A stretch of DNA of 64,000 nt from NCBI RefSeq assembly GCF_021130785.1, contig NC_060207.1:105493501-105557500 (forward strand). The letters run 5' to 3'. This stretch comes from Homalodisca vitripennis (Eukaryota; Arthropoda; Insecta; Hemiptera; Cicadellidae). The notes below the pieces were generated by a model that worked only from the letters and a program-made list of their open reading frames with translations, did no database searches and was not told the DNA's origin. Below, piece after piece: positions 24,801 through 37,054 of this stretch (position 1 is its first letter; every line of letters starts with the position of its first letter). The position numbers were made by a program, and so were the translations under genes.

Positions 24801-25511
24801 CACTTCAGTATAACAATTTTCACTCAGTGCTGTTTCATTTCTTCTTTGAAAGGGCATTGTGTGAGAGAAGAAAGGCGAGAACGAAAAGTATTAGAGGGAT
24901 ATGATGATACTCTGCCAAATCGACAGCAGACAAAGGATAGACTTGGCTTTGAAAACGATTTAGGCTCGTGTGATGCAATATCAGTGAAAAGTTTGTTCGA
25001 GCATTGCCGGTTACTTCAGAAGATAATATTTACTCAACTTAGTTTTATTCATTATCGTTACTATAAAGCTGCACTTTACAATTATATTTTAATCTTACAT
25101 AACAATAAAATATTAAAACAATATGTTCTACTAATATTGTTTTCGAAGTTAAATCAATAACAAATTTACCTATTGCAGTTATAACTTTAGAAATATCGAG
25201 GCTTTATATGTAATAATTAATAGTATTTACAGATCAAAACTTGCACATGATATTTTTAGCCTATTGTGGAAAATATCTTCTACGTGGGTTTTCCTTCTGA
25301 ATTACTTAACAGCGCTTATCTCGTGTAACAGTTCTTAACATAGTTACGTTCTTATTTGAAATAATGAAACCTGTCTCTTTATTTTCTGATATTCCAATGG
25401 TTACAACTTTAAATTTGGTGAAATTGGATTAAACGTACTAAAAACCTACAAAGATATTAAAGAATAAAAATTATGGTTGCCTGTAAAGTCGGTTTTACGG
25501 GCGAAGATTTT
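21813..25511. other. No gene recognised with confidence
   Basis: AT-rich DNA. The 112-codon frame at 22727-23065 contains a hydrophobic stretch (FTLGIIYTFIYLIIIVSLYV) that would suit a membrane helix, but there is no family match and AT-rich DNA often encodes such runs. Near 23780 CACTGACTGACTGATCAT resembles a common dispersed-repeat end. Confidence 0.35.
24853..25160 (+). other. Candidate terminal exon, unknown product
   Basis: A pyrimidine-rich tract (CTGTTTCATTTCTTCTTTG, then AAAG) gives a good splice acceptor at 24851-24852. The frame that follows is hydrophilic at first (REERRERKVLEGYDD, then NRQQTKDRLGFENDLGS) and becomes AT-driven (I, Y, L, K) after about residue 65. The coding part, if real, is probably the first 150-200 bases. 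No family is recognised. Confidence 0.25.
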
Positions 25512-26282
25512 ACGTGACAACGTCTTTTTCTCGGTAGAATATTTATTGATATGAATATTATTAAATTGCACAATAGGAACAAGGAATTGAATGAAAATAA
25601 GAATTGCACAAATTTTAACTATAGAAATATATTTTGTTTACTAAAACATTGTACATAATTTGAAATTAATTAAAATTTGTTATTGTAAATGGTAAAGTTG
25701 AATAAAACATTTACTAAAATTGGAATTTGAAATTCTTGCTAAACACAGTTAAATTCTAACTCCGCGCGTGGTGATTGGTCGGTTTAGTTCGTTTGTTTGG
25801 TCGCACTGTTATGACAGGTTAGAGGTTATAATTTGTTATTTTAAATGTTAGACTAGCAATACGCGCTGTTTCTTCTCAATCGACTGAATTACGATTGATT
25901 GCAGAGTGATTTAAACTAATAATTTACTTAACACTATCAACATTTGTCAATAGTATGACATAACCTATAAACTCAGTTTCTCAATTTTTGTGTCAATCTA
26001 ACAATTAATCAATCAATCATAGTTTACGATAATGAAATATCAGTGTACAATTATTTACCTTTATTGTTGTAGTTGTTGTAAATGACGAATCTAAGCACTC
26101 CACATTTTCACGAATAAACATAGTTATCTGCTTTATCCCGTGCGGCGAACCCACAGTTATCTGCTTTATCCCGTGCGGATCCCGTGCGGCGGACCCACTG
26201 GACGGGCATCGTAACGTTACCGGGCGTTACACTTTTTCATGAGTGACTCCGAGCCGCAACCTAATTTAAGACGTTGTCACGT
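25512..26282. mobile_element. Non-autonomous DNA element with 14-bp TIRs
   Basis: ACGTGACAACGTCT at 25512-25525 is repeated as its perfect complement at 26269-26282. The right third is GC- and CpG-rich (GGCGGACCCACTGGACGGGC, then GTAACGTTACCGGGCGTTAC), unlike the flanks. No transposase frame is present in the roughly 770 bases, which fits a MITE-like derivative. The target duplication is not clear: the flanks are TTTT on the left and CAAAA on the right. Confidence 0.65.
26122..26195. repeat. 33-bp direct duplication inside the element
   Basis: AGTTATCTGCTTTATCCCGT begins at 26122 and again at 26155. A third partial repeat of ATCCCGTGCGGCG follows. This looks like recent slippage within the GC-rich part of the 25512-26282 element. 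Confidence 0.9.
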
Positions 26283-27327
26283 CAAAAACATCAATGGTGC
26301 CTTAATTGATAGGATCGGAAAAATAACAAACAAAAAGCATTATTAGTGTTTATAAACACAAACTACATATTGATAACATAACAATGCTCAAAAGTGTATC
26401 TTCATTGTCAACTTACGTATTTTCTTTAATTTTCATCCTTAGAAATAAGACACCGTAAGATCTTGTGTATCCTGAGGGTACTTTAATCTACTACATTTAA
26501 AATGTTGTAATTTTGAAATTATAAAAATGTATGTTTATGAAGCTATTATTACTTTTGAAGAGTGCGCGTGCGTGCGTGCGTGCGTGCGTGTTAAACTCCA
26601 ATAGTATGACATTAAATCTTATATTTCATGGATTTGTATCTGTTTCATCGTAACCGTAACAAAATGTACCAAACAATAAAATTTACTCAAACCAACGATC
26701 CAATGCAGTTAGCCGTAGCGGACAGACCACGACGATGTTAGGTCAGCTGATTCTACTGCCTGCACATCAGTTACGCCAACATGTAAGGTCATTTTCCCTT
26801 TTGGTTATTCTCTAAATATAAACATTTGTTTCTCTTTTGATTGCTTGGAAATAATATATTAAATTTCAGTAAATTATAAATTCCGTTTTCTTATTTTTTA
26901 GTTTCGAAGGCTTTTAAAGTTGAAACTTTATAATATTTAAATAGTTGAATGTCCGAGCCTTAAAATCTTGGAATATGTACGTTTTCTTGTTTTCAAATGA
27001 CATTATAAAAGGATAATATTTGAGTTTTTAGTTTAAAATTTTACGTTATTATGAAGTAAGAGAAGAAAACGTTTTATATTTGTAATTTCGTGACAGAAAC
27101 TTTTGTTAAAGTAACTCAATGGCCGTTAACTGTAATAGGCTTTTTGTAATAGCTTGAGGTACGAACCGGCCGAAGCAGTTGTGATAGCATACTAAAGAAC
27201 CCTCATAAACTTGGAATTGCTCCACCAATAGCCTACGTGTAGCGGTTTACTTGAAAGATAGATTTACTTTTTCTAATTCACCTTGCATTTTATATATATA
27301 TATATATATATAATATTTTATAACATG

Positions 27328-27367
<40 letters not shown>

Positions 27368-28220
27368 CAACCTATATATTTACCAGTTAAATGCATATAT
27401 AATATGGATAAATACACACATTATAGTCATGTACTTTCTAGAGACTAATATTCTGGTAACTGAAAAATATTCTTACCTCCTGAACCATACCAGAATAATT
27501 TGGCTTGAAGTTTTGGAGACCAGTAATTTGGAGACCTAAATTCAGATACTGAAACAAATTTTGTAAATAATAAATCAAATTTTCGGCATTCCTTGTATTC
27601 GTATAATAGCTCCAACGCTATGTGCAGTAATCTTAGTCTGTAGCTACACTACTAACAGGAATTATCAGTTCAATTCAATTTTAAAATGATCTAACAAGCA
27701 AATACTAATTCATTCTTTCAATTTCAACCAAGTGTCAATACACGCGTGGCTGATGAACACAGCAACAGAAGATTCACATTCTTAAAATACTTGTTTATAA
27801 ACTCCAAGAAATAATTTTACTGCAAATAATATACAATTCAAGAATGTAACAAATGATATTTTTACCGATTTTAAACTACAACAAAATATAAAATACACAT
27901 AACATTCTAATATACTCGTACCCCACTATTCAGTTTTATAGTTATTTTATGTCCCCAAATTTAAGTTTGTTTTATTGTTCCGGTAAACAATACATAAATT
28001 CCATGTTTAATTTTTCAGTAAAGTTAAGTTTTCACTACATAACAGAGAAATCAGTAAATATGTTATTATGTGCAGATTCCGAAACAAATTTTTCATCAGT
28101 TTTGTATGTATAATATTGTAAGTTTAAAACAAAGAAATAAATTATTAGAAGTAGGAATAGAGATTTTGCTTATTTGATTTGGGAGTCATAAAGCGATTGC
28201 TTTTACAAGGAGTGTAAAGG
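26283..28220. other. No gene; microsatellites
   Basis: A (GCGT)n tract occupies 26562-26590 and two (TA)n tracts occupy 27290-27312 and 27332-27362. The rest is AT-rich with no supported feature. Confidence 0.5.
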
Positions 28221-28828
28221 TAGGCATATTCCAGAGAGCGGGTCGTGAGCTTGTTGATCCACTCAGTTTATCTGTGTCATGGAGTGGACATAGGTGGAGC
28301 ACGCGCTCGCTGCTGAAGCGTACTTTACAAACGGATGTTCAATCATCGCCACGCAAAGTTGTTCATTCTGTGGCCCCGGTAGGCATATTCCAGAGAGCGG
28401 GTCGTGAGCTTGTTGATCCACTCAGTTTATCTGTGTCATGGAGTGGACATAGGTGGAGCACGCGCTCGCTGCTGAAGCGTACTTTACAAACGGATATTCA
28501 ATCATCGCCATGCAAAGTTGTTCATTCTGTGGCCCCGGTAGGCATATTCCAGAGAGCGGGTCGTGAGCTTGTTGATCCACTCAGTGTATCTGTGTCATGG
28601 AGTGGACATAGGTGGAGCACGCGCTCGCTGCTGAAGCGTACTTTACAAAACGCTTGTTCAATCATCGCCACGCAAAGTTGTTCATTCTGTGGCCCCGGTA
28701 GGCATATTCCAGAGAGCGGGTCGTGAGCTTGTTGATCCACTCAGTTTATCTGTGTCATGGAGTGGACATAGGTGGAGCACGCGCTCGCTGCTGAAGCGTA
28801 CTTTACAAACGGATATTCAATCATCGCC
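28221..28828 (+). repeat. 159-bp tandem array, left part
   Basis: Units start TAGGCATATTCCAGAGAGCG at 28221, 28380, 28539 and 28699, so the period is 159 bases (160 once, from an extra A in ACAAAACG). The unit is 53 codons long, and one frame (GIFQRAGRELVDPL, then SVSWSGHRW, then TRSLLKRTLQTD) stays open across units until the one-base insertion. The array is GC-rich against an AT-rich background. The encoded peptide matches nothing I know, and the minus strand is also partly open, so coding is not shown. The fourth unit is cut by a LINE. Confidence 0.95.
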
Positions 28829-31002
28829 CCCGGCATGGATGCTTTTCCGGCCGCTATCTCAAAAATTGTATTGAGTATTTACTTTTACCCTTGACCCACA
28901 TCATTAATCAAAGTCTAACTTCTGGAATCTTTCCAGATCAGTTCAGGGTTGCAAAGGTCATTCCAATATTCAAATAAGCAAACAGTAAAACCGATTTAAA
29001 CAATTATAGGCCGATCTCATTACTTAGTGTACTATCTAAAGTATTGGAGAAGTGTGTTAAATATCAATTGCAATCGTATTTGGAACTTAATAATATTTTA
29101 TCAGAAAAACCAATTTGGATTTAGAAGTGGAAAAAAATACGACAGACGCTCTTTTCCTGCTAAACAAAGTGATCATGGAGTCAATCAATGCTAATGAAAA
29201 AGTGTTAGTTATTTTTATTGACTTGGCGAAAGCCTTTGACTCAATTGATAGACAAATCCTATTTTCAAAAATTAGAATGTGTTGGAGTGAGGGGTGTGGC
29301 CTTGAACTGGTTTAAGAGTTATTTGAGTAATAGGAAACAAGTAGTATCAATTAATAATCAAACTAGTGATGTCCTCAGTGTAGAGTATGGTGTAGTTCAA
29401 GGCAGTACACTCGGACCTTTACTATTCTTAATATATATAAATAATATTGACAAACTGAATTTAACAGGAAGACTTTTTCTATTTGCAGATGACACGGCAA
29501 TAATATTAAAAGGTAGGAACTGGAATGAAGTGTATCAAATTGCATCAAGGGAAATAACATTAATACATAAATGGTTTAATGATAATGTGCTAACCATGAA
29601 CGTAGGCAAAACTAAATGTTTGCCAATTGCCCTTCGTGCCGCGGGTGGGCCGCCCGCTGATCTCAGATTGATGCTCCACTCTTGTGGTAACGCAGTAAAT
29701 CAGTGCTGTTCCTGTAACGTCATTGAAAGGGTAGACCAGTATAAGTATTTGGGAGTAATTTTGGATTCGAAATTGAAATTTGACAACCACATCGAGAAAA
29801 TTAAGAACAACCTTAGAAAATTAATATATGTTTTTTATCAGCTGAATCGGATACTAAATTGTGATGAAATCAAGCGTGTATATTTTGCGTATGGCGCAAT
29901 CTATCCTGTTGTATGGAATAGTTGCTTGGGGAGGCGCTCGTAAAAACATAATTTACCCTCTTTACATTTTACAAAAATCAGTAATAAAAAGCCGGGTTTA
30001 AAAAACCGAAACGCTACCCCTCAAATCAGCTTTTTCAGGAGACAAAAAATACTTACAGTAAGGCAGCTGTATATAAAATCGGTTTTGGTCTACACCTTCA
30101 CGCATCGTGACTCAGTGATAACTGAGGTTACACACCAACATTTCACCAGACATGCACAACATGTTGGTATGCAGGTCCCCAGAGTAGTAACATCTACTAA
30201 TTGCACAAATTCTTTCTATGTCGCAAATTTTCTCTACAGAACAATACCTGCCCATGTAAGGGATCTGCAGGTTTCACTTAGTTTATACAAAAAACTGATC
30301 ACCGCCTGGCTGGTGGAGGTGGGGGCTGACTACGCGGGAGCTGCTAATCTGCCCTGAGTATACATGAATATGTCAAATTGCTGACTGACACCATCTACAC
30401 AAGCACTGTGTCCTGAGCTGGTCTTCCCTCGTCCATGCGTGTATTGAAATATTAAAGTTCTAAATTTTTTGCAAAGCACTCAATTTTTTAATTGAATTTA
30501 TTTTAAATTGAACTTTTTATCCTATTTTAAATTAATTGAAGTAGAGGGTTTTTATTATTAGTTCATACTTTGTTTTTATGTTTTAATTCATTAATTGTTT
30601 TTAATGATTACTTTTTTCGTAAATATTTTTCATAAAGTAAATGGTTAAAAACATCTTTGAACCTACATGAGGAAGAAAAGTATTTCTGTAGTGCTAGTCA
30701 AATACGGTGGTTGATGCATTAAGTGTAGTTACAACTATTCTGTAGCAGTCTTAGTTTGCACTTATTTTTTATTAACGTAAACTGTACATATATTTCTAAA
30801 TTTATTTAGTTCTTAGTGTAATGTGTTTCTTTTTTATCTTTCTTTCTGTTTTTTTTTTATATATTACGTAGTAAGCGCACAGTTTTTTTTTAATGGAACT
30901 CAGAGCCACGCCACAGGATTCGTCCCATGTGGCTCTTTATTCATTTTGTAATGTGTGATTGATTAACAAATAAAGTCTTTCTGATTTCTGATTTTTCTGA
31001 TT
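28829..31002 (+). mobile_element. 5'-truncated LINE inserted in the 159-bp array
   Basis: The array breaks after ATCATCGCC (28828) and resumes at CGCCATGCAAAG (from 31003), with TCGCC on both sides as a short target duplication. The insert ends with AATAAAGTCTTTCTGATTTC and further TTTCTGA-like repeats, a LINE-type 3' tail. It starts inside the reverse transcriptase region, so the endonuclease and the ORF2 start are missing. Its sense strand matches the array's open frame. Confidence 0.9.
28895..30357 (+). pseudogene. LINE reverse transcriptase and C-terminal domain, broken
   Basis: Blocks in order: LTSGIFPDQFRVAKVIPIFK, a stop, NNYRPISLLSVLSKVLEK, then FIDLAKAFDSIDRQILF (first catalytic Asp), WFKSYLSNRKQVV, GVVQGSTLGPLLFLIYINNI, LFADDTAIILKG (catalytic Asp pair), YKYLGVILDSKLKFDNHI, and C-terminal RQLYIKSVLVYTFTHR and ITAWLVEVGADY. 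Stops near 28976 and in the FRSG region plus frameshifts near 29110, 29290 and 29940 inactivate it. The arrangement is that of a jockey-group LINE without RNase H. Confidence 0.88.
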
Positions 31003-31672
31003 TCGCCATGCAAAGTTGTTCATTCTGTGGCCCCGGTAGGCATATTCCAGAGAGCGGGTCGTGAGCTTGTTGATCCACTCAGTGTATCTGTGTCATGGAG
31101 TGGACATAGGTGGAGGACGCGCTCGCTGCTGAAGCGTACTTTACAAACGGATGTTCAATCATCGCCACGCAAAGTTGTTCATTCTGTGGCCCCGGTAGGC
31201 ATATTCCAGAGAGCGGGTCGTGAGCTTGTTGATCCACTCAGTGTATCTGTGTCATGGAGTGGACATAGGTGGAGGACGCGCTCGCTGCTGAAGCGTACTT
31301 TACAAACGGATGTTCAATCATCGCCACGCAAAGTTGTTCATTCTGTGGCCCCGGTAGGCATATTCCAGAGAGCGGGTCGTGAGCTTGTTGATCCACTCAG
31401 TGTATCTGTGTCATGGAGTGGACATAGGTGGAGGACGCGCTCGCTGCTGAAGCGTACTTTACAAACGGATGTTCAATCATCGCCACGCAAAGTTGTTCAT
31501 TCTGTGGCCCCGGTAGGCATATTCCAGAGAGCGGGTCGTGAGCTTGTTGATCCACTCAGTTTATCTGTGTCATGGAGTGGACATAGGTGGAGGACGCGCT
31601 CGCTGCTGAAGCGTACTTTACAACCGGATGTTCAATCATCGCCACGCAAAGTTGTTCATTCTGTGGCCCCGT
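31003..31672 (+). repeat. 159-bp tandem array, right part
   Basis: Continues the interrupted unit and adds four further units with phase points at 31037, 31196, 31355 and 31514, each exactly 159 bases. A 216-codon frame (31027-31677) is open throughout. These units share GTGGAGGACGCG where the left-part units have GTGGAGCACGCG, so the right block expanded separately. The array ends at GTGGCCCCG (31671). Confidence 0.95.
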
Positions 31673-31837
31673 TTTAATACCACGCCCGTGGTTGTGTTTC
31701 TGGCCGGCATTCTCTTGTTCCATGGATAAACAACTCCAGTGAAACTGGTGATGTGAAAACAATTTAATTAGTCCGTGGACTTTCTTAAATAAAACTAGCA
31801 GGTGGTTTCAAAGGATTCTGGCCGACACATCAGTATG

Positions 31838-32225
31838 ATTTAAGAGATTACCTTGCCAACAGTCAATGAGATGGATATGGGGGATGTGTGGTTCCAGCAG
31901 GACGGTGCAACAGCACAAACATCGCGAATGGCAATGGCATTTTGTGGAAACACTTCCCAGGACATCTTATCTCCATAAGAGTTGATCCATTTTTCAAACT
32001 ATCGCCAACATGCCAATCGGTATGCTGATAAAGGGTGAACGAAACTTCCGTCTCATTAGCGCAGTGTATTGACAACAATGGACGCCATTTGCCTGATGTA
32101 TTTTAAAACTAAGTAAAAATAACATTTAAATATTTTATTTTATGATATTAAAGGATTAAATATATATCTTCTTTCTTTTATTTTCAGTTTCATTTCTATA
32201 TAAGCATGTTCCTCTGCCCACCCTG
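31838..32225 (+). pseudogene. DDE transposase C-terminal relic with 3' transposon end
   Basis: One frame reads NEMDMGDVWFQQDGATAQTS, the block with the second catalytic Asp in this widespread insect transposase family. A frame change leads to KHFPGHLIS, then a deletion jumps to the family's final block, recognisable as SVLTTMDAICLMYFK or, in a shifted frame, CIDNNGRHLPDVF. The SPDL...WGYLK region is missing. A transposon-type end, CTGCCCACCCTG followed by TA, closes the relic at 32225. No matching left end is visible, and the tandem array lies immediately upstream. Confidence 0.75.
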
Positions 32226-33111
32226 TACTATTCTAGTGTTTATGATTTCTTACAAGTGGAAGGGTATTCGTTTTTTATTAATTTTCGCATCACTAACAGC
32301 TGCTTTTCATTGAAGTAGAACGTCTTAGACCCAAGGAAATGTATTTATACACACGTAACAACAAAATAATTTGTGTATTCGATTTAAATAAAACTATCAG
32401 TGTTTATAAAGTTACACGCGGTTTCGAACGCAATATGATAAAAGCTTCACAATCAACTACATCACAAATATTCTCACTGTTTACTTACCTTGTCATTGGG
32501 AGATATCCTCCTCTCAGGAACCATAACCATTTCCGACTATGATCTTAAATTCTAACCTCAAATTTCATCGAAGAGCCTAAAGCTTGGCAGTAAAACATAG
32601 TTACATTATGAACGGTTCCAGGAACACACTTATGTACCAAACATTAGTCTGCTGCACTCACTATGTACCGCAGGCTCAGAGACAAAGTCAAAGTAGTGAG
32701 TATTCCGCTAATCGAATCGACATTCGGATTAGCATAAAATTATTGTTTTTATAACATTCACTTCCGAATCAGCAATTTGGCCAACTATCAAATGTTACAT
32801 TAACTTCAAACTATTTTTATAGAGTATTACATAAAGATCTACCAGAGTAAATTGTTACATCGGGAATTTCCATCCTTTTCCTGTCTCATTGCACCGTTGT
32901 CATAGTACACTCGTAGACTACTGTATGGACCCCTTATTTTACACAATTCCTAATAACGATTTAAATGTGAGGAACACTTATAATAAAACGTAACCATTGC
33001 CTGCTGTTTGCGTGTCGTACTGATAACTAAAGTGTCGCCAGTTCGGTTCTGCTGCTGGACACTCACTCGTGTACGTTCTCTCTAATAGTTATGTGCCTAA
33101 CGGTTGTAGGC

Positions 33112-33219
33112 ATGGCTGAGGATAGAGTTAAAAGAAATAAATATATTGTATTATTGAAATTGTGTATTATACGTGCAGTGAGGAGGTTTCCTGGAATCAA
33201 AGAATTACAACCACAATAG
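33112..33219 (+). other. Candidate short first exon or uORF
   Basis: An ATG in a good context (TAGGCATGG) opens 35 codons beginning MAEDRVKRNKYIVLLK. Within it CGTGCA followed by GTGAGG could be a splice donor. The 120 bases upstream are richer in CpG than the flanks. No downstream exon was identified and no family is recognised, so this is speculative. Confidence 0.15.
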
Positions 33220-36200
33220 GCCTACGTATTTTTGATGTGGCATCTATGTTTTTTATAAAATGCCATAATTTTCTTCTGGGATTTAACCATGTTTTCAATA
33301 ATCTAAAATTCCAGGACGTGAATATCTACAACCTGCAGAGTAAATCGTGTTTTAGTAACTACCTAAAAAAAGTAACATGACTGTTGGAGTTTGATTTTGG
33401 GACAAACTTAAATCTTTAATTGGGACAAATTAAGAGGCTTTGGTTTTTTGGCGTATTTTTAATAGAAAGTTTGGAAAGCAATTTCTATATGAGCACTTAT
33501 GATGTAAGCGTAACCGTAATTAAAAGTGTCAAGCTTCAGTTCCCACTAGTTATTTAATTCGTGATTATTGAAATTGTTCACGGGTTTCTGTGAATTCTCA
33601 CAGTTGGCTTGTATTTTAAGGGTCTTTCCCATGGGAGCACTGACGGGGTGAGACAAACATGTGTATAAAGTATCGTTTTGTATCCTTTGATGTTTCATGA
33701 GATTTAGTCAACAAAGTAAATTTCTAAAGGGGTTTACAAGATAATTCCTGTACTTATTTTCTTAACATTTGTTAAACTAGTCTTTTCTTAATGACACACT
33801 GTGATGATAAATTATGACATAAAAGCAATAACAATAAGTAAAAACCTCTAAATACAATGTTTTTTTTTATTTACACCCAAAACTGCCATTTTTGGTCCTT
33901 TTAGTTTTGAGTAGAGACCGGAAAGTGTACACAATAATCGATGTATTAGACAACAAATTACGAATTTAAATTTACACTGTGTTTATACTGACATCTTTAA
34001 TATTAATAATATTAAGTTGTCAGTGTTAACATAACTCAACATTTTATGATCATAGGCCACGTATATGGCTTTGTTGCTACGCAAATAGTTTGTACGAAAT
34101 TGTACTTTCTCATAAGTATGGTTCAAAAATGATGCATGAGAAATTACTGTATTACCATATGCTGATAAGCCTCATAAGAGCTCTCCACGGGAAACGTGGA
34201 TCTCAACAGTTGCAAACACGACTTCAAAGAATTTCGTAAATCCTTTTTTCGTAAAGAATCATTTTGAAGTGTTTTCTTTCATATTTTACGTAATTGTATT
34301 ATAGGCACCGACTAAAATTATCGAAAAGACGACACGATTATATTGAACACAAGGGGTGTACCAACTCCCTCTTGTGTGAAGGGAAAGTGATTTTGGCTCA
34401 ATTTATATTCATACTCATTATCGTAATCTTAGGTCAAACTGTGCGTCATTTTAAAAGTCGTGGTAAAATGAAAATGACGTTAAAAGAAAAATACGTGTTG
34501 ATAAGCCATGCAAAAAACTAATGAATTTTCATAATAACCAAGCAACGGTACTCCCGTTCTGTGCACAGTCACATTTGTTGAAAAGGTCCACAAGTAACTA
34601 ATAAAGAAACTCTATTGCAATAACCAATTAAAACAGTAAGATCCAATTTACAGCGAAAACTAGAAGGCTAAACATAGAACCAATAACTAGAAAAATAATA
34701 ACCAACGAATGTGGGGTTTGATTGGATATTATTATTTCTCTGTACAAACAAAAAGTTCGTCGAAAGCACTCCTAAGTATTATTTGAAAACCCTTCTCTCA
34801 TTCATTTATGGAGCTAAAACCTTAAGGAAATTGAAAATATATTATATTTGTTAAATTTATGTACAGTTTTATTTTAAATCTGTTAATAAATTATGACCCG
34901 TATACGTGGATTTTACTAAAACAAATTACGTATAAATCATATATGGAGAATGTATAAAACTTCTCAGCAAGATTCATATTCAAGACCCTGACTCCTGTAC
35001 TTCACAAGAATATACTATTAAAAATTCAAAAACACTTTCAAACTCGAAGAAGCTATTGAAAATAAGAAGTTTTGAGAATTTTAATTTTATATCCAAGTTT
35101 ATATAGTGGGTAACTTGTCATAATATGAGTGTTTTTAAACTGGTTACAGGATCAGTGCTATTCAATTTATCATCTAGTTTTTAACATTGAAAATGAAAAC
35201 GATAGTGTAATTTTATAACTAGTTTTATAATATTTGGTTGGTACACAATTTTTATATGGGGTGGATGACAAGTAATTCCACCTTTATAATTTCATTTTTA
35301 ATATAATGAGTGTAATTTATTAAATATTTTACATTTAATAAATTAAAATGTTCGCCCAGCAAGTACATAGTCAAGTTCGAGTCCCAGCAGAACAAATAAT
35401 CTTCGTATATTAACAATAATGTTTAACTTGTTAATAAATTAATATTTTCAATCCCAAACAATTAAACATGATTTTAGTAAGTTTAAATGAAAATTGAATT
35501 TAATTAGCAAGTAAATTTACTGGAAATAATCATAATTTTATATAATATTATTTAATGGCCAAGTCAAATCTCAAAATATTAGTGGCAATTATTCATAACA
35601 GTTTGTTTTGTAAATTTAAAAACAAACACTCCAATAATATACTTTTCATTTTTGAGAGGCCTTTCGAGTTCAAGGAATACATTATCAGACCCAAATAATT
35701 GAATAAAAGTTGTTACAATAATAAAATAAACAATGTTGTACTTAAATAAAAACACTTGTCAATAAAAATACAAGGAAATGATATTGTATAACAGGAAAGT
35801 ATGTCTATGTATATTTAAATTGATTTTAATTGATTAATTAATTATTTATAAAATTAAGTGATTTAAATTAATAAAGAAATCAAATAAAGAAACTGTGAAT
35901 TTTGAAAAGGCCCAGGTTCATTATTTACTAGATTATTTTGGTTCTTCTTTATACAAATTGTTTTATATACAAAGAGGAATTTTTATTTCGGATTTTTTTG
36001 GAAAGAGTTTGAAGTGCATGTTTACCATGGCCGATCTTTCTCTTTTTTGGAATTTTAAACATGCTATATATTCCTTAGCTCTCTTTTTGTTTGGCCAAAC
36101 AGTTTTCTTTGTTGGTGTACGAAGTTGTCACGTATAGTTTAAGTATACTACAAATTCTGAAAGGATAAAGCAATTTTTTGTTGCTAATTAAATCATCCGT

Positions 36201-36583
36201 GAACGAATGGTATAATTTTATTTGAACTATTTACCTTGTAAATGTTTATATATGGAATAATAAAGTACTACAGCCACAAGAAAGTGTGCCTTGTGTATTA
36301 ATTGAATTTACACTAACCAGCTATCACCGCACAATATATTATTGCCGTACGAATATTTTTGGACGAAGGAAATATTTCTAATTTAAGTTTGGTAACAGGT
36401 TTGTAGAATGTCACTCTAAACGGTAGGCGATGAAAGTAATTAACGACTTCAATGCCCGGTTCTTTGGTTCATTGGTTATTTCTTGTCGTCTACTGCTATA
36501 ACTTATTAGGTACTTATGCCTTAACCCCATCAATTTTTGTAAGTGTTGTAAACAAATAATGTTTATATGTAGTAGGTATATAA

Positions 36584-36653
<70 letters not shown>

Positions 36654-37004
36654 TATTCAAATAACCTATATGTGAAACATCTTCTTATAACTCTTTATAG
36701 ATCCAAAATCCATAATTAGAATAAGAAACAGTTGCGAATAAGATAGATAAAAATGGTAGTTAAATATGTCTATTACTTAAACGTTAGGATAGGATCTAAT
36801 GGATCTGATGCTTCGTCATTTATCTATGTCAGTGTACATTAATGTTATTTAAAAACTTTATTCCATGTCAATTTGATAAAGTTCGGTTGATTCCTCGCTT
36901 AACTTGTAGGCTACGTTTAAAAGTTTATTTTAAATGGATATATTAAAACATAAATAGATTCCATTATGATATACATATTATAACGACTTGTATTGTAGAT
37001 ATTA

Positions 37005-37054
<50 letters not shown>

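Noticed and set aside
28274..31677. 150- and 216-codon ORFs
   Set aside because: Products of the 159-bp array; no start context, no known domain, and a one-base insertion breaks the left one. Kept as repeats, not as CDS.
35360..35400. AAGTTCGAGTCCCAGC as a tRNA B box
   Set aside because: No A box at the right distance and no stems; a single motif match is not enough.
35895..36137. 80-codon plus-strand ORF and possible minus-strand Penelope-like remnant
   Set aside because: Only a short phrase near 35650 resembles element ends; the translated minus strand gives no RT or GIY-YIG block.
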